From CAIMUS01 sp046347625 (lineage in GTDB: Bacteria > Pseudomonadota > Gammaproteobacteria > Competibacterales > Competibacteraceae), in assembly GCA_046347625.1 (NCBI GenBank), contig JAXMFU010000005.1, positions 558,001 to 622,000 on the forward strand: DNA of 64,000 nt, written 5' to 3'. The notes under the pieces are model-generated. The model was not told the origin of the DNA, ran no database searches, and worked only from the letters and a program-made list of their open reading frames with translations. This document shows positions 1 through 8,546 of this stretch, one piece after another (within the stretch, counting starts at the first letter, position 1; each line of letters starts with the position of its first letter). A program made the position numbers and the translations under genes.

Positions 1-846
1 ATCGACTTGCGCTTCAAGGCCGGCATCGTCTCGGCGCTGGAAGTCAGCCAGGCGAAATCGGATTATGAAGAGGCGGCCTCCACCGTGCCGGATTACCAAC
101 GGGCCATTGCGGTCCAGGAAGATCTGCTGAGCATCCTGCTGGGCCGCAATCCCGGCCCGATCGTCCGGGATCGCCGGCTGGAGCAATTGGCCTTGCCCGC
201 CGTTCCCGCCGGGTTGCCTTCAAGTTTACTCGAACGGCGCCCGGATATTCTTCAGGCCGAGCAGAACCTGATCGCGGCCAACGCCCAAATCGGGGTGGCC
301 CGGGCGGCCTACTTTCCGACGTTGTCGCTCACCGGGACGCTCGGCACGGTCAGCGCCACGCTGTCCGATCTCTTCACCGGCCCGGCTAAGGTCTGGCAAT
401 ACGGGGTGAATTCGACCCTGCCGATCTTCACCGCCGGCAACCTGGCGGGCAATGTCCAGATCGCCGAAGCCCAGCAACGCCAACTGCTGTTCGAGTACCA
501 ACGGGTCATCCAGCAGGCGTTCCGGGAAGTCAACGACGCTCTGATCAACACGCAAAAATATAAGGAACAGTTGCAGGTGCTGGCCCGCCAGGTCGAAGCC
601 TTGCAAAATTACCGCCGGCTGGCGGGACTGCGCTATGACAACGGCTATGTCAGCCTGCTCGAAGTGCTGGATGCCGACCGCCGGCTGTTTCAGGGGGAGA
701 TCAACCAGACCCAGTCCCAGGCGCAGTTGTATATCTCCCTGATCAATCTCTACCAGGCCATGGGCGGCGGTTGGGTCAGTCAGGCCGACGCCATGACCGC
801 CGGTCAGACCGCGGCCCCACCGACACAGAATCCGCCGTGGTGGTAA
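1..846 (+). CDS. RND efflux outer-membrane channel protein, NodT/OprM family (5' partial)
   Basis: The reading frame is open from the first base, so the window holds only the C-terminal 281 residues; the start lies outside. This is the outer-membrane factor of a tripartite RND or MFP efflux pump, forming the trimeric channel through the outer membrane and periplasm. The family hallmark RRPDILQAEQNLIAANAQIG is present at about residues 79-98, followed by the ARAAYFPTLSLTG strand and a second long amphipathic helical repeat (about residues 140-245). The C-terminus is Pro/Gln-rich. The membrane fusion protein and RND pump genes probably lie upstream of the window. Substrate cannot be inferred. 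The next gene (lactate dehydrogenase) follows after 81 bases and looks unrelated. Confidence 0.9.
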   Translation: MDLRFKAGIVSALEVSQAKSDYEEAASTVPDYQRAIAVQEDLLSILLGRNPGPIVRDRRLEQLALPAVPAGLPSSLLERRPDILQAEQNLIAANAQIGVARAAYFPTLSLTGTLGTVSATLSDLFTGPAKVWQYGVNSTLPIFTAGNLAGNVQIAEAQQRQLLFEYQRVIQQAFREVNDALINTQKYKEQLQVLARQVEALQNYRRLAGLRYDNGYVSLLEVLDADRRLFQGEINQTQSQAQLYISLINLYQAMGGGWVSQADAMTAGQTAAPPTQNPPWW

Positions 847-927
847 GTGTGAGGAATCGATCTACTGTAACCAGGGTCACAGTATCATACCTCTTCATTT
901 ACCACTCAGACTCATGAGGGAGACAGC

Positions 928-1869
928 ATGTTGAAGCGACAAACCGTTGGTATCGTAGGCACCGGGCAGGTCGGCATGGCCGCCGCTTATGCCATTTTTC
1001 AGCAAAAATCCGCCGGCAGGCTTATCTTGATCGATATCGATAAGAAACGCGCCGAAGGCGAAGCCATGGATCTGATGCATGCCCAGGCGTATGTCGGCCG
1101 TTGTGACGTGGACGCAGGTGACTATTCGGATCTACAGGACGCTCAGATGGTGGTCATCTCCGCCGGCGTCAGCCAGAAACCCGGCGAGACCCGGCTGGAA
1201 CTGCTGAACCGTAATACCGCCATTTTCAGAGAGATTGCGGAGCAACTGGACCGATATGCGCCCGGCGCCATCCTGCTGATCGCCACCAATCCGGTGGATA
1301 TCCTGACCTATATCATGCAATCCCTGAGCAAGCGTCCACCACATTTGATTATCGGCACCGGGACGATGCTGGACACCACCCGCTTCCGTACCCTGTTGAG
1401 TGAATACTACAACGTGGACCCACGCTCGGTGCACGCCGTCATCCTGGGCGAGCATGGCGATTCCGAGGTGCCGATCTGGAGCACCGCGGATATTGCCGGT
1501 ACCCGCCTGATCGATGGCATGATCATGGGCAAACCGTTCGATCCTGCCGCCATGGATGCCATCTTTCAGCGGGTCCGGCGGGCGGCTTACGAGATTATCA
1601 ATCGCAAGGGCTATACCAACTGGGCGATCGGGTTGGTGATTGCCCACCTCTGGCGTACCATTCTGGATGACCAGAACAGTGTACTGCCGGTCAGCGTGCG
1701 ATTGAACGGCGAATACGGCATTCACGATGTCTGTCTGAGCATTCCCACCACGGTCGGGATCAACGGGGTCGGCGAGCGGGTGTTGCCGGCACTGAACGAG
1801 CAGGAACTGCAGGCCCTGCGCCACTCGGCGGAGGTGCTCAAGCAGAGCTTGGCGGGAATCGTGCTTTAG
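928..1869 (+). CDS. ldh: L-lactate dehydrogenase
   Basis: 313 aa NAD-dependent L-lactate dehydrogenase of the LDH/MDH superfamily, interconverting pyruvate and lactate in the cytoplasm. The N-terminal Rossmann motif GTGQVG is at residues 11-16 and the NAD-binding acidic strand LILIDID follows. The specificity loop reads AGVSQKPGETR: a Gln where malate dehydrogenases carry Arg, which favours lactate over malate. The active-site His motif GEHGDSEVPIWS is at about residues 173-184. Full length for the family. The ATG is preceded by a good Shine-Dalgarno (AGGGAG, 915-920). It appears monocistronic. A malate dehydrogenase is less likely because of the Gln. Confidence 0.92.
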   Translation: MLKRQTVGIVGTGQVGMAAAYAIFQQKSAGRLILIDIDKKRAEGEAMDLMHAQAYVGRCDVDAGDYSDLQDAQMVVISAGVSQKPGETRLELLNRNTAIFREIAEQLDRYAPGAILLIATNPVDILTYIMQSLSKRPPHLIIGTGTMLDTTRFRTLLSEYYNVDPRSVHAVILGEHGDSEVPIWSTADIAGTRLIDGMIMGKPFDPAAMDAIFQRVRRAAYEIINRKGYTNWAIGLVIAHLWRTILDDQNSVLPVSVRLNGEYGIHDVCLSIPTTVGINGVGERVLPALNEQELQALRHSAEVLKQSLAGIVL

Positions 1870-1893
1870 CTCGATTTACGTATCCGAAAGAAA

Positions 1894-1916
1894 AAGCGCG
1901 GCATCGGGCCGCGCTT
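1894..1916 (-). terminator. Hairpin terminator between ldh and the PEP-CTERM gene
   Basis: A perfect 9-bp GC-rich stem (AAGCGCGGC / GCCGCGCTT) with a 5-nt loop. Read on the minus strand the stem is followed by TTTTTCTTT, so it fits an intrinsic terminator for the converging PEP-CTERM gene. On the plus strand only TTAAAA follows, so termination of ldh there would be weaker. Confidence 0.65.
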
Positions 1917-2072
1917 AAAAACCGTTCGTGCTTTATACAGAATCATTCAGCACCGAACGGGCAAACCCTAACTGATACCATTTCTGTGTAGGTTTCGGCT
2001 CTTTCGACCCTTTAAGCGTTTGTTTTATAAATATTTTTATGAATTTATCCAATACCGAAACGGTATGAGAAT

Positions 2073-2750
2073 TCAGGCGATATTTCCGGCGTGCCGCCGA
2101 TAGCCTAATCCGAACAGCAGGAGAGCGGTACCGAACAGTGCCATGGCGGAAGGTTCGGGGATGACGGTGGCGGTCACTTGCCTTATCAAGGTGAGGCCAG
2201 GGATGGATGTCCAGCCCGCTCCAGGAGCCGGGTCGTAAACCGCATAGGTAAACTGGAAGGTACCACCGGGATTACCGGTAGGATCGGTAGTCGTGCCGAT
2301 GTCATAGGCGTTACCGTTCGTGGGCGCTTGGGCTACGATCCAGTAAATACTGTTCGGATCGAGCAGGATGCCGCCGTCCGTAAAGGTATACTGTCTTGCC
2401 GTGTCAATCGGTGTCGGTGAGTATGAGGTCAGCGACCCGATTGGATTTCCGGGCAATCCCGAATTATCCGTGTAGATTTGCACCTGGGCATCAGTGCCTC
2501 CTAAAGCCCCGCTGGCAGGTGCTTGCAGAGATAGAATCACTGATTGCAGGGACAAAGGATTTGTGCCGGTAGTAAAGCTCGAAGCGGCCCAATGCTGGGG
2601 AATACCCGACATTGAACTCGTGTTGTAATAGATGTAGTCATAATTGGCTAGAGTGGCAGACAGATTATCAGACAGTACGACGCCCTTGGCCGGCGATAGC
2701 CCGAACAGCATCGCCACCACGGCGATCAACCACATTGTATGATTTTTCAT
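2073..2750 (-). CDS. PEP-CTERM sorting-domain surface protein (choice-of-anchor type)
   Basis: 225 aa secreted protein. Residues 1-23 form a Sec signal peptide. The middle (about 25-190) is a beta-rich domain, rich in Thr/Ser/Gly, resembling the choice-of-anchor domains found with PEP-CTERM, with SLQSVILSLQ, VQIYTDNSGLPG and YWIVAQ strands. The C-terminus is a textbook PEP-CTERM signal: IPEPS, then the hydrophobic helix MALFGTALLLFGLGY, then the basic tail RRHAG. Such proteins are recognised by an exosortase and are usually linked to exopolysaccharide loci; the polysaccharide locus starts about 600 bases away on the other strand. No exosortase gene is in this window, so its processing enzyme must be encoded elsewhere if present. 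Confidence 0.85.
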   Translation of the reverse strand: MKNHTMWLIAVVAMLFGLSPAKGVVLSDNLSATLANYDYIYYNTSSMSGIPQHWAASSFTTGTNPLSLQSVILSLQAPASGALGGTDAQVQIYTDNSGLPGNPIGSLTSYSPTPIDTARQYTFTDGGILLDPNSIYWIVAQAPTNGNAYDIGTTTDPTGNPGGTFQFTYAVYDPAPGAGWTSIPGLTLIRQVTATVIPEPSAMALFGTALLLFGLGYRRHAGNIA

Positions 2751-3358
2751 ACCTTACCCCTTACCTAATTCTGTTGACGAGATTCAAAGTTGAATCTGGA
2801 CCTACGGTGAGTTCAGCGCACAGGCATCAGGGTGCGTCCCTACAAGGCCGGTAGGATAGACGACGTCGGCCGGGATTAAATACACCCTAAAGCCATCACA
2901 CCTAAACACTACCAAGCTTATTGTAGCGCAATCACCTGCCAATTTAAAAAATTTGTTAATTTTATTAAGTCCTTGAAATTTAAAAATTTTCTATGAAAAA
3001 TCTTCTTACTTTTTCGAGTATAAAGAAAAAATTTTCTATATAATTAACCTTTGTCGACTAAATAAGATTGTAAAAAATTGTAAAACTTGGGACTTAACCA
3101 CTAGATTTAGTGAAATTATTCTGAAATAGTAAGTCTTAATTTATGATTATAAAACTTTAGATAAAAATAATTTAATACCTCTTCTTTTCTTAAAAACTTA
3201 TACGACATCTCCTGCTGCACTACGATTAACCGCTAATACCGTAGGGTGCGTCCTATGCACCTTCCCCTTGCTCCGGCCAGTCGCCAGAAACTACAAGAGA
3301 GGTTATACTTCGCCCACCTGACAACAGTCCGATAACCTTCTGAAGGAGCTCGAGTCCA
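2751..3358. other. AT-rich 608-bp intergenic region between divergent PEP-CTERM gene and rfbF
   Basis: No credible gene. The central part (about 2930-3200) is very AT-rich compared with both flanks. It must hold the divergent promoters of the PEP-CTERM gene and of the polysaccharide locus, but no promoter can be assigned with confidence. Short GTAGGGTGCGTCC-like palindromic motifs occur at about 2829-2845 and 3240-3262. A clear Shine-Dalgarno (AAGGAG) lies just before rfbF. Confidence 0.5.
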
Positions 3359-4129
3359 ATGAAAGCCGTCATCTTGGCCGGCGGTTTAGGCACGCGCCTT
3401 GCCGAGGAGACCACCGTACGTCCGAAGCCCATGGTAGAGATTGGCGGCAGGCCGATCCTGTGGCATATCCTGAAGATTTATTCGGCCCACGGGATCAACG
3501 ATTTCATCCTCTGTTGTGGCTACAAGGGCTACCTGATCAAGGAGTATTTCGCCAATTATTTCCTGCATATGTCCGATGTCACCTTCGATATGCAGCACAA
3601 CCAGATGGAGGTGCATGAGCGGCATGCCGAGCCTTGGCGGGTGACCTTGGTCGATACCGGCGAGCACACCATGACCGGGGGCCGGCTGAAGCGGGTCGGC
3701 AATTATCTGGGAAGCGAAGATTTCTGCTTTACCTATGGCGACGGCGTCGGTGATATCGATATTAGCGGTCTCATTGCCTTCCATCGGCGGCAGGGTAAGT
3801 TGGCAACGCTCACGGCGACCCAGCCACCCGGACGATTCGGTGCCCTGAATCTGCAGGGCGATCGGATCGTGAGCTTTCAGGAGAAGCCGCAGGGTGACGG
3901 CGGCTGGATCAATGGCGGTTTCTTCGTGTTATCGCCGAAAGTGATCGAGTATATCGATGGTGATGCGACGATCTGGGAGCGGGAACCGATGGAACGGTTG
4001 GCGCGGGAAGGCCAGTTTTCCGCCTATCTACACCGCGGTTTCTGGCAACCGATGGATCATTTGCGGGATAAGCTGTATCTGGAAGAACTGTGGGCCGGCG
4101 GTAAGGCGCCCTGGAAAGTATGGCAATGA
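3359..4129 (+). CDS. rfbF: Glucose-1-phosphate cytidylyltransferase
   Basis: 256 aa, full family length. It makes CDP-glucose from CTP and glucose-1-phosphate, the first step of the CDP-3,6-dideoxyhexose pathway used for O-antigen. The nucleotidyltransferase signature LAGGLGTRLAEETTVRPKPM lies at residues 6-25, and WINGGFFVLSPKVIEYI plus the C-terminal FWQPMDHLRDK stretch are characteristic of RfbF (DdhA/AscA). Strong ribosome binding site. It overlaps rfbG by 10 bases (translational coupling) and is the first gene of the polysaccharide locus. Confidence 0.95.
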   Translation: MKAVILAGGLGTRLAEETTVRPKPMVEIGGRPILWHILKIYSAHGINDFILCCGYKGYLIKEYFANYFLHMSDVTFDMQHNQMEVHERHAEPWRVTLVDTGEHTMTGGRLKRVGNYLGSEDFCFTYGDGVGDIDISGLIAFHRRQGKLATLTATQPPGRFGALNLQGDRIVSFQEKPQGDGGWINGGFFVLSPKVIEYIDGDATIWEREPMERLAREGQFSAYLHRGFWQPMDHLRDKLYLEELWAGGKAPWKVWQ

Positions 4130-5199
4130 CCCCGGCTTTCTGGGCGGGCAAACGGGTGTTGCTCACCGGCCATACCGGTTTCAAGGGCGGCTGGCTGTCC
4201 CTGTGGTTGCAACAACTGGGCGCCGACATCGTCGGTTATGCGCTGGAACCCCCGACCCAGCCCAGCCTGTTCGAACTGGCGCGGGTAGGACCAGGCATGC
4301 GGGAATCGATCCTCGGCGATGTGCGCGATCCGGCCCATTTGCAGACCGTCTTCGCGCGTTCTCAGCCTGAAATCGTATTCCACCTGGCCGCCCAGCCCCT
4401 GGTCCGGGATTCTTATCAGTTTCCTGTGGAAACCTACGCGACCAATGTCATGGGTACGGTGCATCTGCTGGAGGCGGTGCGCCGAAGCGGGGGAGTCCGG
4501 GTGGTGGTCAACGTCACCAGCGACAAATGTTACGAGAACCGCGAATGGGTCTGGGGTTACCGCGAGACGGAACCGATGGGTGGTTACGATCCGTACAGCA
4601 ACAGCAAAGGTTGCGCTGAACTGGTCACCGCGGCGTATCGGAATTCTTTTTTTAACCCGGCGGAATTTCAGCGTCATGGGGTGGCGCTTGCTTCCGTGCG
4701 AGCCGGCAACGTGATCGGCGGTGGCGACTGGGCCAGAGATCGGTTGATCCCCGATATCATGCGAGCCTTTCTGGCCGGCCAGCCGGTAATTATTCGTAAT
4801 CCCCAGGCCATCCGCCCCTGGCAACATGTGCTGGATCCCCTGTGCGGCTACCTGGAGTTGGCCGAAACACTCTGGCGGCAGGGGCCGGACTATGCCGAAG
4901 GATGGAACTTCGGCCCCCGTGATGACGATGCCAGGCCGGTATCCTGGCTGATGGCACGCTTGGCGGCGTTATGGGGTAAAGACGCCCGCTGGGAGCTGGA
5001 TGGCAGCCGGCATCCGCACGAGGCCCATTATCTAAAGCTCGATTGTTCTAAAGCAATGATACGGTTAGACTGGCGGCCGCGCTGGAATCTGGAACAGGCG
5101 TTGACCGCAACCGTGGACTGGTATAGCGCCTATGCAGCGCATCAGGACATGCGGGCGGTGACGCTTAGACAAATTAATGCTTATCTTAAGCCCTGCTGA
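4120..5199 (+). CDS. rfbG: CDP-glucose 4,6-dehydratase
   Basis: 359 aa extended short-chain dehydrogenase that converts CDP-glucose to CDP-4-keto-6-deoxyglucose. The NAD-binding motif GHTGFKGGWL is at residues 15-24, the TSDKCY catalytic segment is near residue 130, and the YxxxK pair sits in YDPYSNSKG. PWQHVLDPLCGYLELAE is typical of RfbG (DdhB/AscB). It is coupled to rfbF by a 10-base overlap. In related loci rfbH follows directly; here a toxin-antitoxin-like insertion intervenes. Confidence 0.95.
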   Translation: MAMTPAFWAGKRVLLTGHTGFKGGWLSLWLQQLGADIVGYALEPPTQPSLFELARVGPGMRESILGDVRDPAHLQTVFARSQPEIVFHLAAQPLVRDSYQFPVETYATNVMGTVHLLEAVRRSGGVRVVVNVTSDKCYENREWVWGYRETEPMGGYDPYSNSKGCAELVTAAYRNSFFNPAEFQRHGVALASVRAGNVIGGGDWARDRLIPDIMRAFLAGQPVIIRNPQAIRPWQHVLDPLCGYLELAETLWRQGPDYAEGWNFGPRDDDARPVSWLMARLAALWGKDARWELDGSRHPHEAHYLKLDCSKAMIRLDWRPRWNLEQALTATVDWYSAYAAHQDMRAVTLRQINAYLKPC

Positions 5200-5226
5200 A
5201 CGATTACATTCCACTGTATCCAACTT

Positions 5227-5457
5227 ATGCACGCGATCCGATTTATTGAAACAGTCAGTGAAAACGGGCGACTGGAGTTGCAGCTCGACAAGCCGGCCGG
5301 TACTCGAGTGGAGGTTATTGTCCTGGATTTGGAACCAACTCCACTTACTGTCAAACCGGGCGATGATGCCCTGGCACTCGCTAAGCTTCAAGAAGAAACG
5401 GGTTTCGCCGGCACGGTATTAGCCAGCACCGCCGAGGATGTGTGGAATGAGCTGTGA
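5227..5457 (+). CDS. Small antitoxin-like protein upstream of the toxin-RfbH fusion
   Basis: 76 aa acidic protein, not recognised as a named family. It begins with a short beta-rich stretch (IRFIETVSENGRLELQL) followed by VEVIVLDLEP and an acidic C-terminal tail ending DVWNEL. Size, acidity and overlap by a few codons with a downstream MazF/PemK-like reading frame are those of a type II antitoxin; the tail would be the toxin-binding part. It sits between rfbG and the toxin-RfbH fusion, suggesting that a toxin-antitoxin cassette entered the rfb operon. Function is inferred from context only. Confidence 0.6.
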   Translation: MHAIRFIETVSENGRLELQLDKPAGTRVEVIVLDLEPTPLTVKPGDDALALAKLQEETGFAGTVLASTAEDVWNEL

Positions 5458-7054
5458 GGTTCGCGGTGGGAGTGTTTATAAGCTGCCGTTTCCTTTCACG
5501 GACTTGTCGAGTCGCAAGGCACGTCCGGCGCTGGCGCTGGGCGAACCGGATCAGTATGGAGATGTGCGTTTTTTATTCATTACTACAACCCCTGTCACTA
5601 ATGAACAGTCGGGTTATGCCTTGATGGCAGATGACTACGACGGTACGCCATTGCCATTTCCGAGTTATATCCGATTGGATAAACCGTTCTTGCTGTCGGC
5701 GAGCCTTGCCATCAAGCCGCTGGCGCGGTTGACCGACGCTGCCATGGCCAAGGTATTACGCCGCCTGATTGCGGTGGAAATACCAGGCTTCAGTGACTTG
5801 GAACATGCGCCCAAACCGTTCATTCCCGGGGTGACCCCGATTCCCCCATCAGGTAAGGTCATCGGTTCCAGCGAATTGCAGCATCTGGTCGAGGCGTCGT
5901 TGGATGGCTGGTTGACCACGGGACGCTTTAACGAGCAATTCGAGCGGGAATTAGGCCGGTTTCTAGGTATCCAGCAGGTATTGACCACCAATTCGGGTTC
6001 GTCCGCCAATCTGTTGGCGCTGTCGGCGCTGACATCCCCGTTGCTGGGGGAGCGCGCATTGCGGCCCGGTGATGAAGTCATCGGCGTGGCCGCCGGTTTT
6101 CCCACCACAGTCAATCCCATTATTCAGAATGGCTTGGTGCCGGTCTTGGTGGATATCCACCTGCCCACTTACAATGTCGATGTCGAGCAATTGGAGGCGG
6201 CCGTCTCCGAAAAAACTCGAGCAATCATGCTGGCCCATACCCTGGGTAATCCTTATAATCTGGCGGAGGTCACCCGGATCGCCAAAAAGTATAATTTGTG
6301 GCTGATTGAAGACTGCTGTGATGCCCTGGGTTCGACTTATAACGGTCGGTTGGTAGGGACTTTCGGCGATATTGGAACCTTGAGTTTTTATCCGGCACAC
6401 CATATCACCATGGGGGAAGGCGGGGCGGTCTTCACGAATAATCCCACCTTAAAACGGGCGTTGGAGTCAATTCGCGACTGGGGGCGGGACTGTTATTGCG
6501 CGCCCGGCCGGGATAACACCTGTGGCAAGCGGTTTGGTTGGAAACTGGGGACCCTGCCGGAAGGCTACGATCACAAATATACCTATTCCCACCTGGGTTA
6601 TAACCTGAAGATTACCGACATGCAGGCGGCGGTCGGATTGGCGCAATTGCAACGGCTGCCGGCGTTCATCGCGGCGCGCAAACGCAATTTTCGCTATTTG
6701 CGGGAGCGATTGACCGGTATCGAAGAATTCGCGCTATTACCGGAAGCGACCCCTCACAGCGATCCCTCCTGGTTTGGATTTCTGATTACCCTGCGGCCTG
6801 AATCGCCGGTGGATCGAGTGGATTTACTCCGCTATCTGGATCAGAACAAGGTGGGTACCCGCTTGTTATTTGCGGGTAATCTGACCCGGCAACCTTATTT
6901 TCAGGGGCGACATTATCGGGTGAGCGGTGAACTCAGAAATACCGATATTGTAATGAGGGATACCTTCTGGATTGGAGTTTATCCAGGGTTGACGGAAACC
7001 ATGCTGGATTATGCCGCCGAGAAGATTGAGATGTTCCTGGGATTGAGCTTTTAA
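5447..7054 (+). CDS. rfbH: MazF/PemK-like toxin domain fused to CDP-4-keto-6-deoxyglucose 3-dehydratase (RfbH)
   Basis: 535 aa from this ATG (an ATG at 5438 is also possible). Residues 1 to about 113 are a complete MazF/PemK-like domain (VYKLPFPFTDLSSRKARPAL, FITTTPV, YIRLDKPF). From about residue 121 (APKPFIPG) onward it is a full RfbH: PMP-dependent, [2Fe-2S] dehydrase removing the C3 hydroxyl of CDP-4-keto-6-deoxyglucose. The catalytic His replacing the usual PLP lysine is in PAHHITMGEGG, and the cluster cysteines are in EDCCDALG and DCYCAPGRDNTC. Normal RfbH starts with about 20 helical residues that are missing here and replaced by the toxin. No stop codon separates the parts. In-frame ATG, GTG and TTG codons between about 5741 and 5800 could allow internal initiation of RfbH alone. 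The toxin reading frame overlaps the antitoxin-like gene. Confidence 0.85.
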   Translation: MSCEVRGGSVYKLPFPFTDLSSRKARPALALGEPDQYGDVRFLFITTTPVTNEQSGYALMADDYDGTPLPFPSYIRLDKPFLLSASLAIKPLARLTDAAMAKVLRRLIAVEIPGFSDLEHAPKPFIPGVTPIPPSGKVIGSSELQHLVEASLDGWLTTGRFNEQFERELGRFLGIQQVLTTNSGSSANLLALSALTSPLLGERALRPGDEVIGVAAGFPTTVNPIIQNGLVPVLVDIHLPTYNVDVEQLEAAVSEKTRAIMLAHTLGNPYNLAEVTRIAKKYNLWLIEDCCDALGSTYNGRLVGTFGDIGTLSFYPAHHITMGEGGAVFTNNPTLKRALESIRDWGRDCYCAPGRDNTCGKRFGWKLGTLPEGYDHKYTYSHLGYNLKITDMQAAVGLAQLQRLPAFIAARKRNFRYLRERLTGIEEFALLPEATPHSDPSWFGFLITLRPESPVDRVDLLRYLDQNKVGTRLLFAGNLTRQPYFQGRHYRVSGELRNTDIVMRDTFWIGVYPGLTETMLDYAAEKIEMFLGLSF

Positions 7055-7207
7055 CCATGGCCGGTAAAAAAGTAATATTTTTATCGGTACAGAGATGGCG
7101 CTGCCGATGCGGTCGTAGTGGACGCGCTCGAAGGGATTGGTTGTCAGGCGAGCCTTAGTCATCGGCTGTCTCCCCATACCTCGAATACGGCTACCTAACA
7201 ATACTCA

Positions 7208-8506
7208 ATGCTCAATTTTCCTTCCCATCTGTGGGTTGCCTTAAGTAACTGGATTGCCCGTGGTGTTGCTGTGGTAGTCCAGTTGGTAACTATACCGATG
7301 CTTACCCGTGCGTTGGGACAGGAGCAATTTGGCGCTTACGCTGTAACCGTTTCACTGCTCGGCTGGTTTATCCTGCTGGATTTGGGACTGGGCAACGCTT
7401 TGCAAAACTTTATTTCGGAGTCCCGAGTCAAAGGAAAGAATGCAGGAAGTTACATTGCCGTGGTGTTTCTGGTCAGCGGTGTAATACTTTGTATAGGTAG
7501 TGTGCTAGTGCTATGGCTCTCGCCTATTGTGGCGCGTTTCCTGTTCGCACAAATGCCTTTTATATCGCCGCAAACGGGTAAGACGCTGGTGTTCATAAGC
7601 GGACTTTTTTTTCTTTGTAATGCTGTAGGGACAATCGGGATAAAAATGCTCTACGCACTGGGTCAAGGTGTTTATGCCAATTTGATTACTATGGGAATGA
7701 GCCTGTTCTCATTGGTTACACTCTGGCTGGTTGTGGCGTATGTCACTCAGCAACAACTGTTGTTTGCCACTATAATAGCCTATGCCGCTCCCCTGGGACT
7801 GATTGGGCTGGCTGTAACGGTCGTGTTATTCATCAAGTGCGGAATGTGGCAAAAGCCAGCTATTATAGAGGCGGCACGTCAGCTCTTCCCAAGAGCCCGT
7901 GGATTCTGGCTGTTTTCCCTTCTGGCACCAATTGTGCTCAACGTAGACTACCTGATTATGTCTCAGAAGCTTCCTCCTGAAGAGATTGCCAAGTATAATA
8001 TTCTTTTCAGGATTTTTTGGGTATTTATGTCACTTTACTCGGGTCTGCTCACTGCCACCTGGCCCGTTTGGGCTGAATTTGCGGCAGGGAACGAATGGCC
8101 GAAGGTGCGCCGTCACCTTCGGCTCTATCTAAGTCTTTCCCTAAGTGCGGTTTTCTTGTTTACCATAGCGATGGTTTTTGTCCTACCACACCTAGTGTCT
8201 TTCTTCCTACCTGGTAAGGAAACCGTGATAGCATTCATGACAATTTTATTGTTTGGTTTGTATATTGGCATTCGGGCTTGGACAGACACTTATGCTATTG
8301 CCCTCCAGGCGGCCAATGATACCGGCGTATTCTTGCGCTGGGTGCCGGTGGAAGCCGCCATCAACATAAGCGCTCAATGGGTACTCTCCCAAATTTTTGG
8401 TTTGAATGGAATAATGTTTGGACTTATACTTGCGTACTTAACAACAGTAACATGGGTGTTGCCCATGCGCCTAAGCGCTCATATCAAGGCTGCGGTGGTC
8501 AAGTAA
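7208..8506 (+). CDS. Polysaccharide flippase, Wzx/PST family
   Basis: 432 aa integral inner-membrane protein with about 12 hydrophobic segments, of the MATE/PST flippase superfamily. It begins with the typical NWIARGVAVVVQLVTIPMLTRALGQEQFGAYA segment pattern (first helix plus the conserved LG-x-E-x-F/Y-G turn). It would flip undecaprenyl-linked repeat units to the periplasm, working with the Wzy-like polymerase encoded next. Ribosome binding site weak. The 153 bases before it contain no convincing gene. Confidence 0.85.
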   Translation: MLNFPSHLWVALSNWIARGVAVVVQLVTIPMLTRALGQEQFGAYAVTVSLLGWFILLDLGLGNALQNFISESRVKGKNAGSYIAVVFLVSGVILCIGSVLVLWLSPIVARFLFAQMPFISPQTGKTLVFISGLFFLCNAVGTIGIKMLYALGQGVYANLITMGMSLFSLVTLWLVVAYVTQQQLLFATIIAYAAPLGLIGLAVTVVLFIKCGMWQKPAIIEAARQLFPRARGFWLFSLLAPIVLNVDYLIMSQKLPPEEIAKYNILFRIFWVFMSLYSGLLTATWPVWAEFAAGNEWPKVRRHLRLYLSLSLSAVFLFTIAMVFVLPHLVSFFLPGKETVIAFMTILLFGLYIGIRAWTDTYAIALQAANDTGVFLRWVPVEAAINISAQWVLSQIFGLNGIMFGLILAYLTTVTWVLPMRLSAHIKAAVVK

Positions 8507-8546
8507 TGATATATTTAAATTTCAGTAGCTATTAGAGACTATTTAT

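Noticed and set aside
7055..7207. Minus-strand frame (MTKARLTTNPFERVHYDR) between the RfbH fusion and the flippase genes, considered as a gene remnant.
   Set aside because: No family recognised, no ribosome binding site, and it overlaps the 3' end of the confidently called rfbH.
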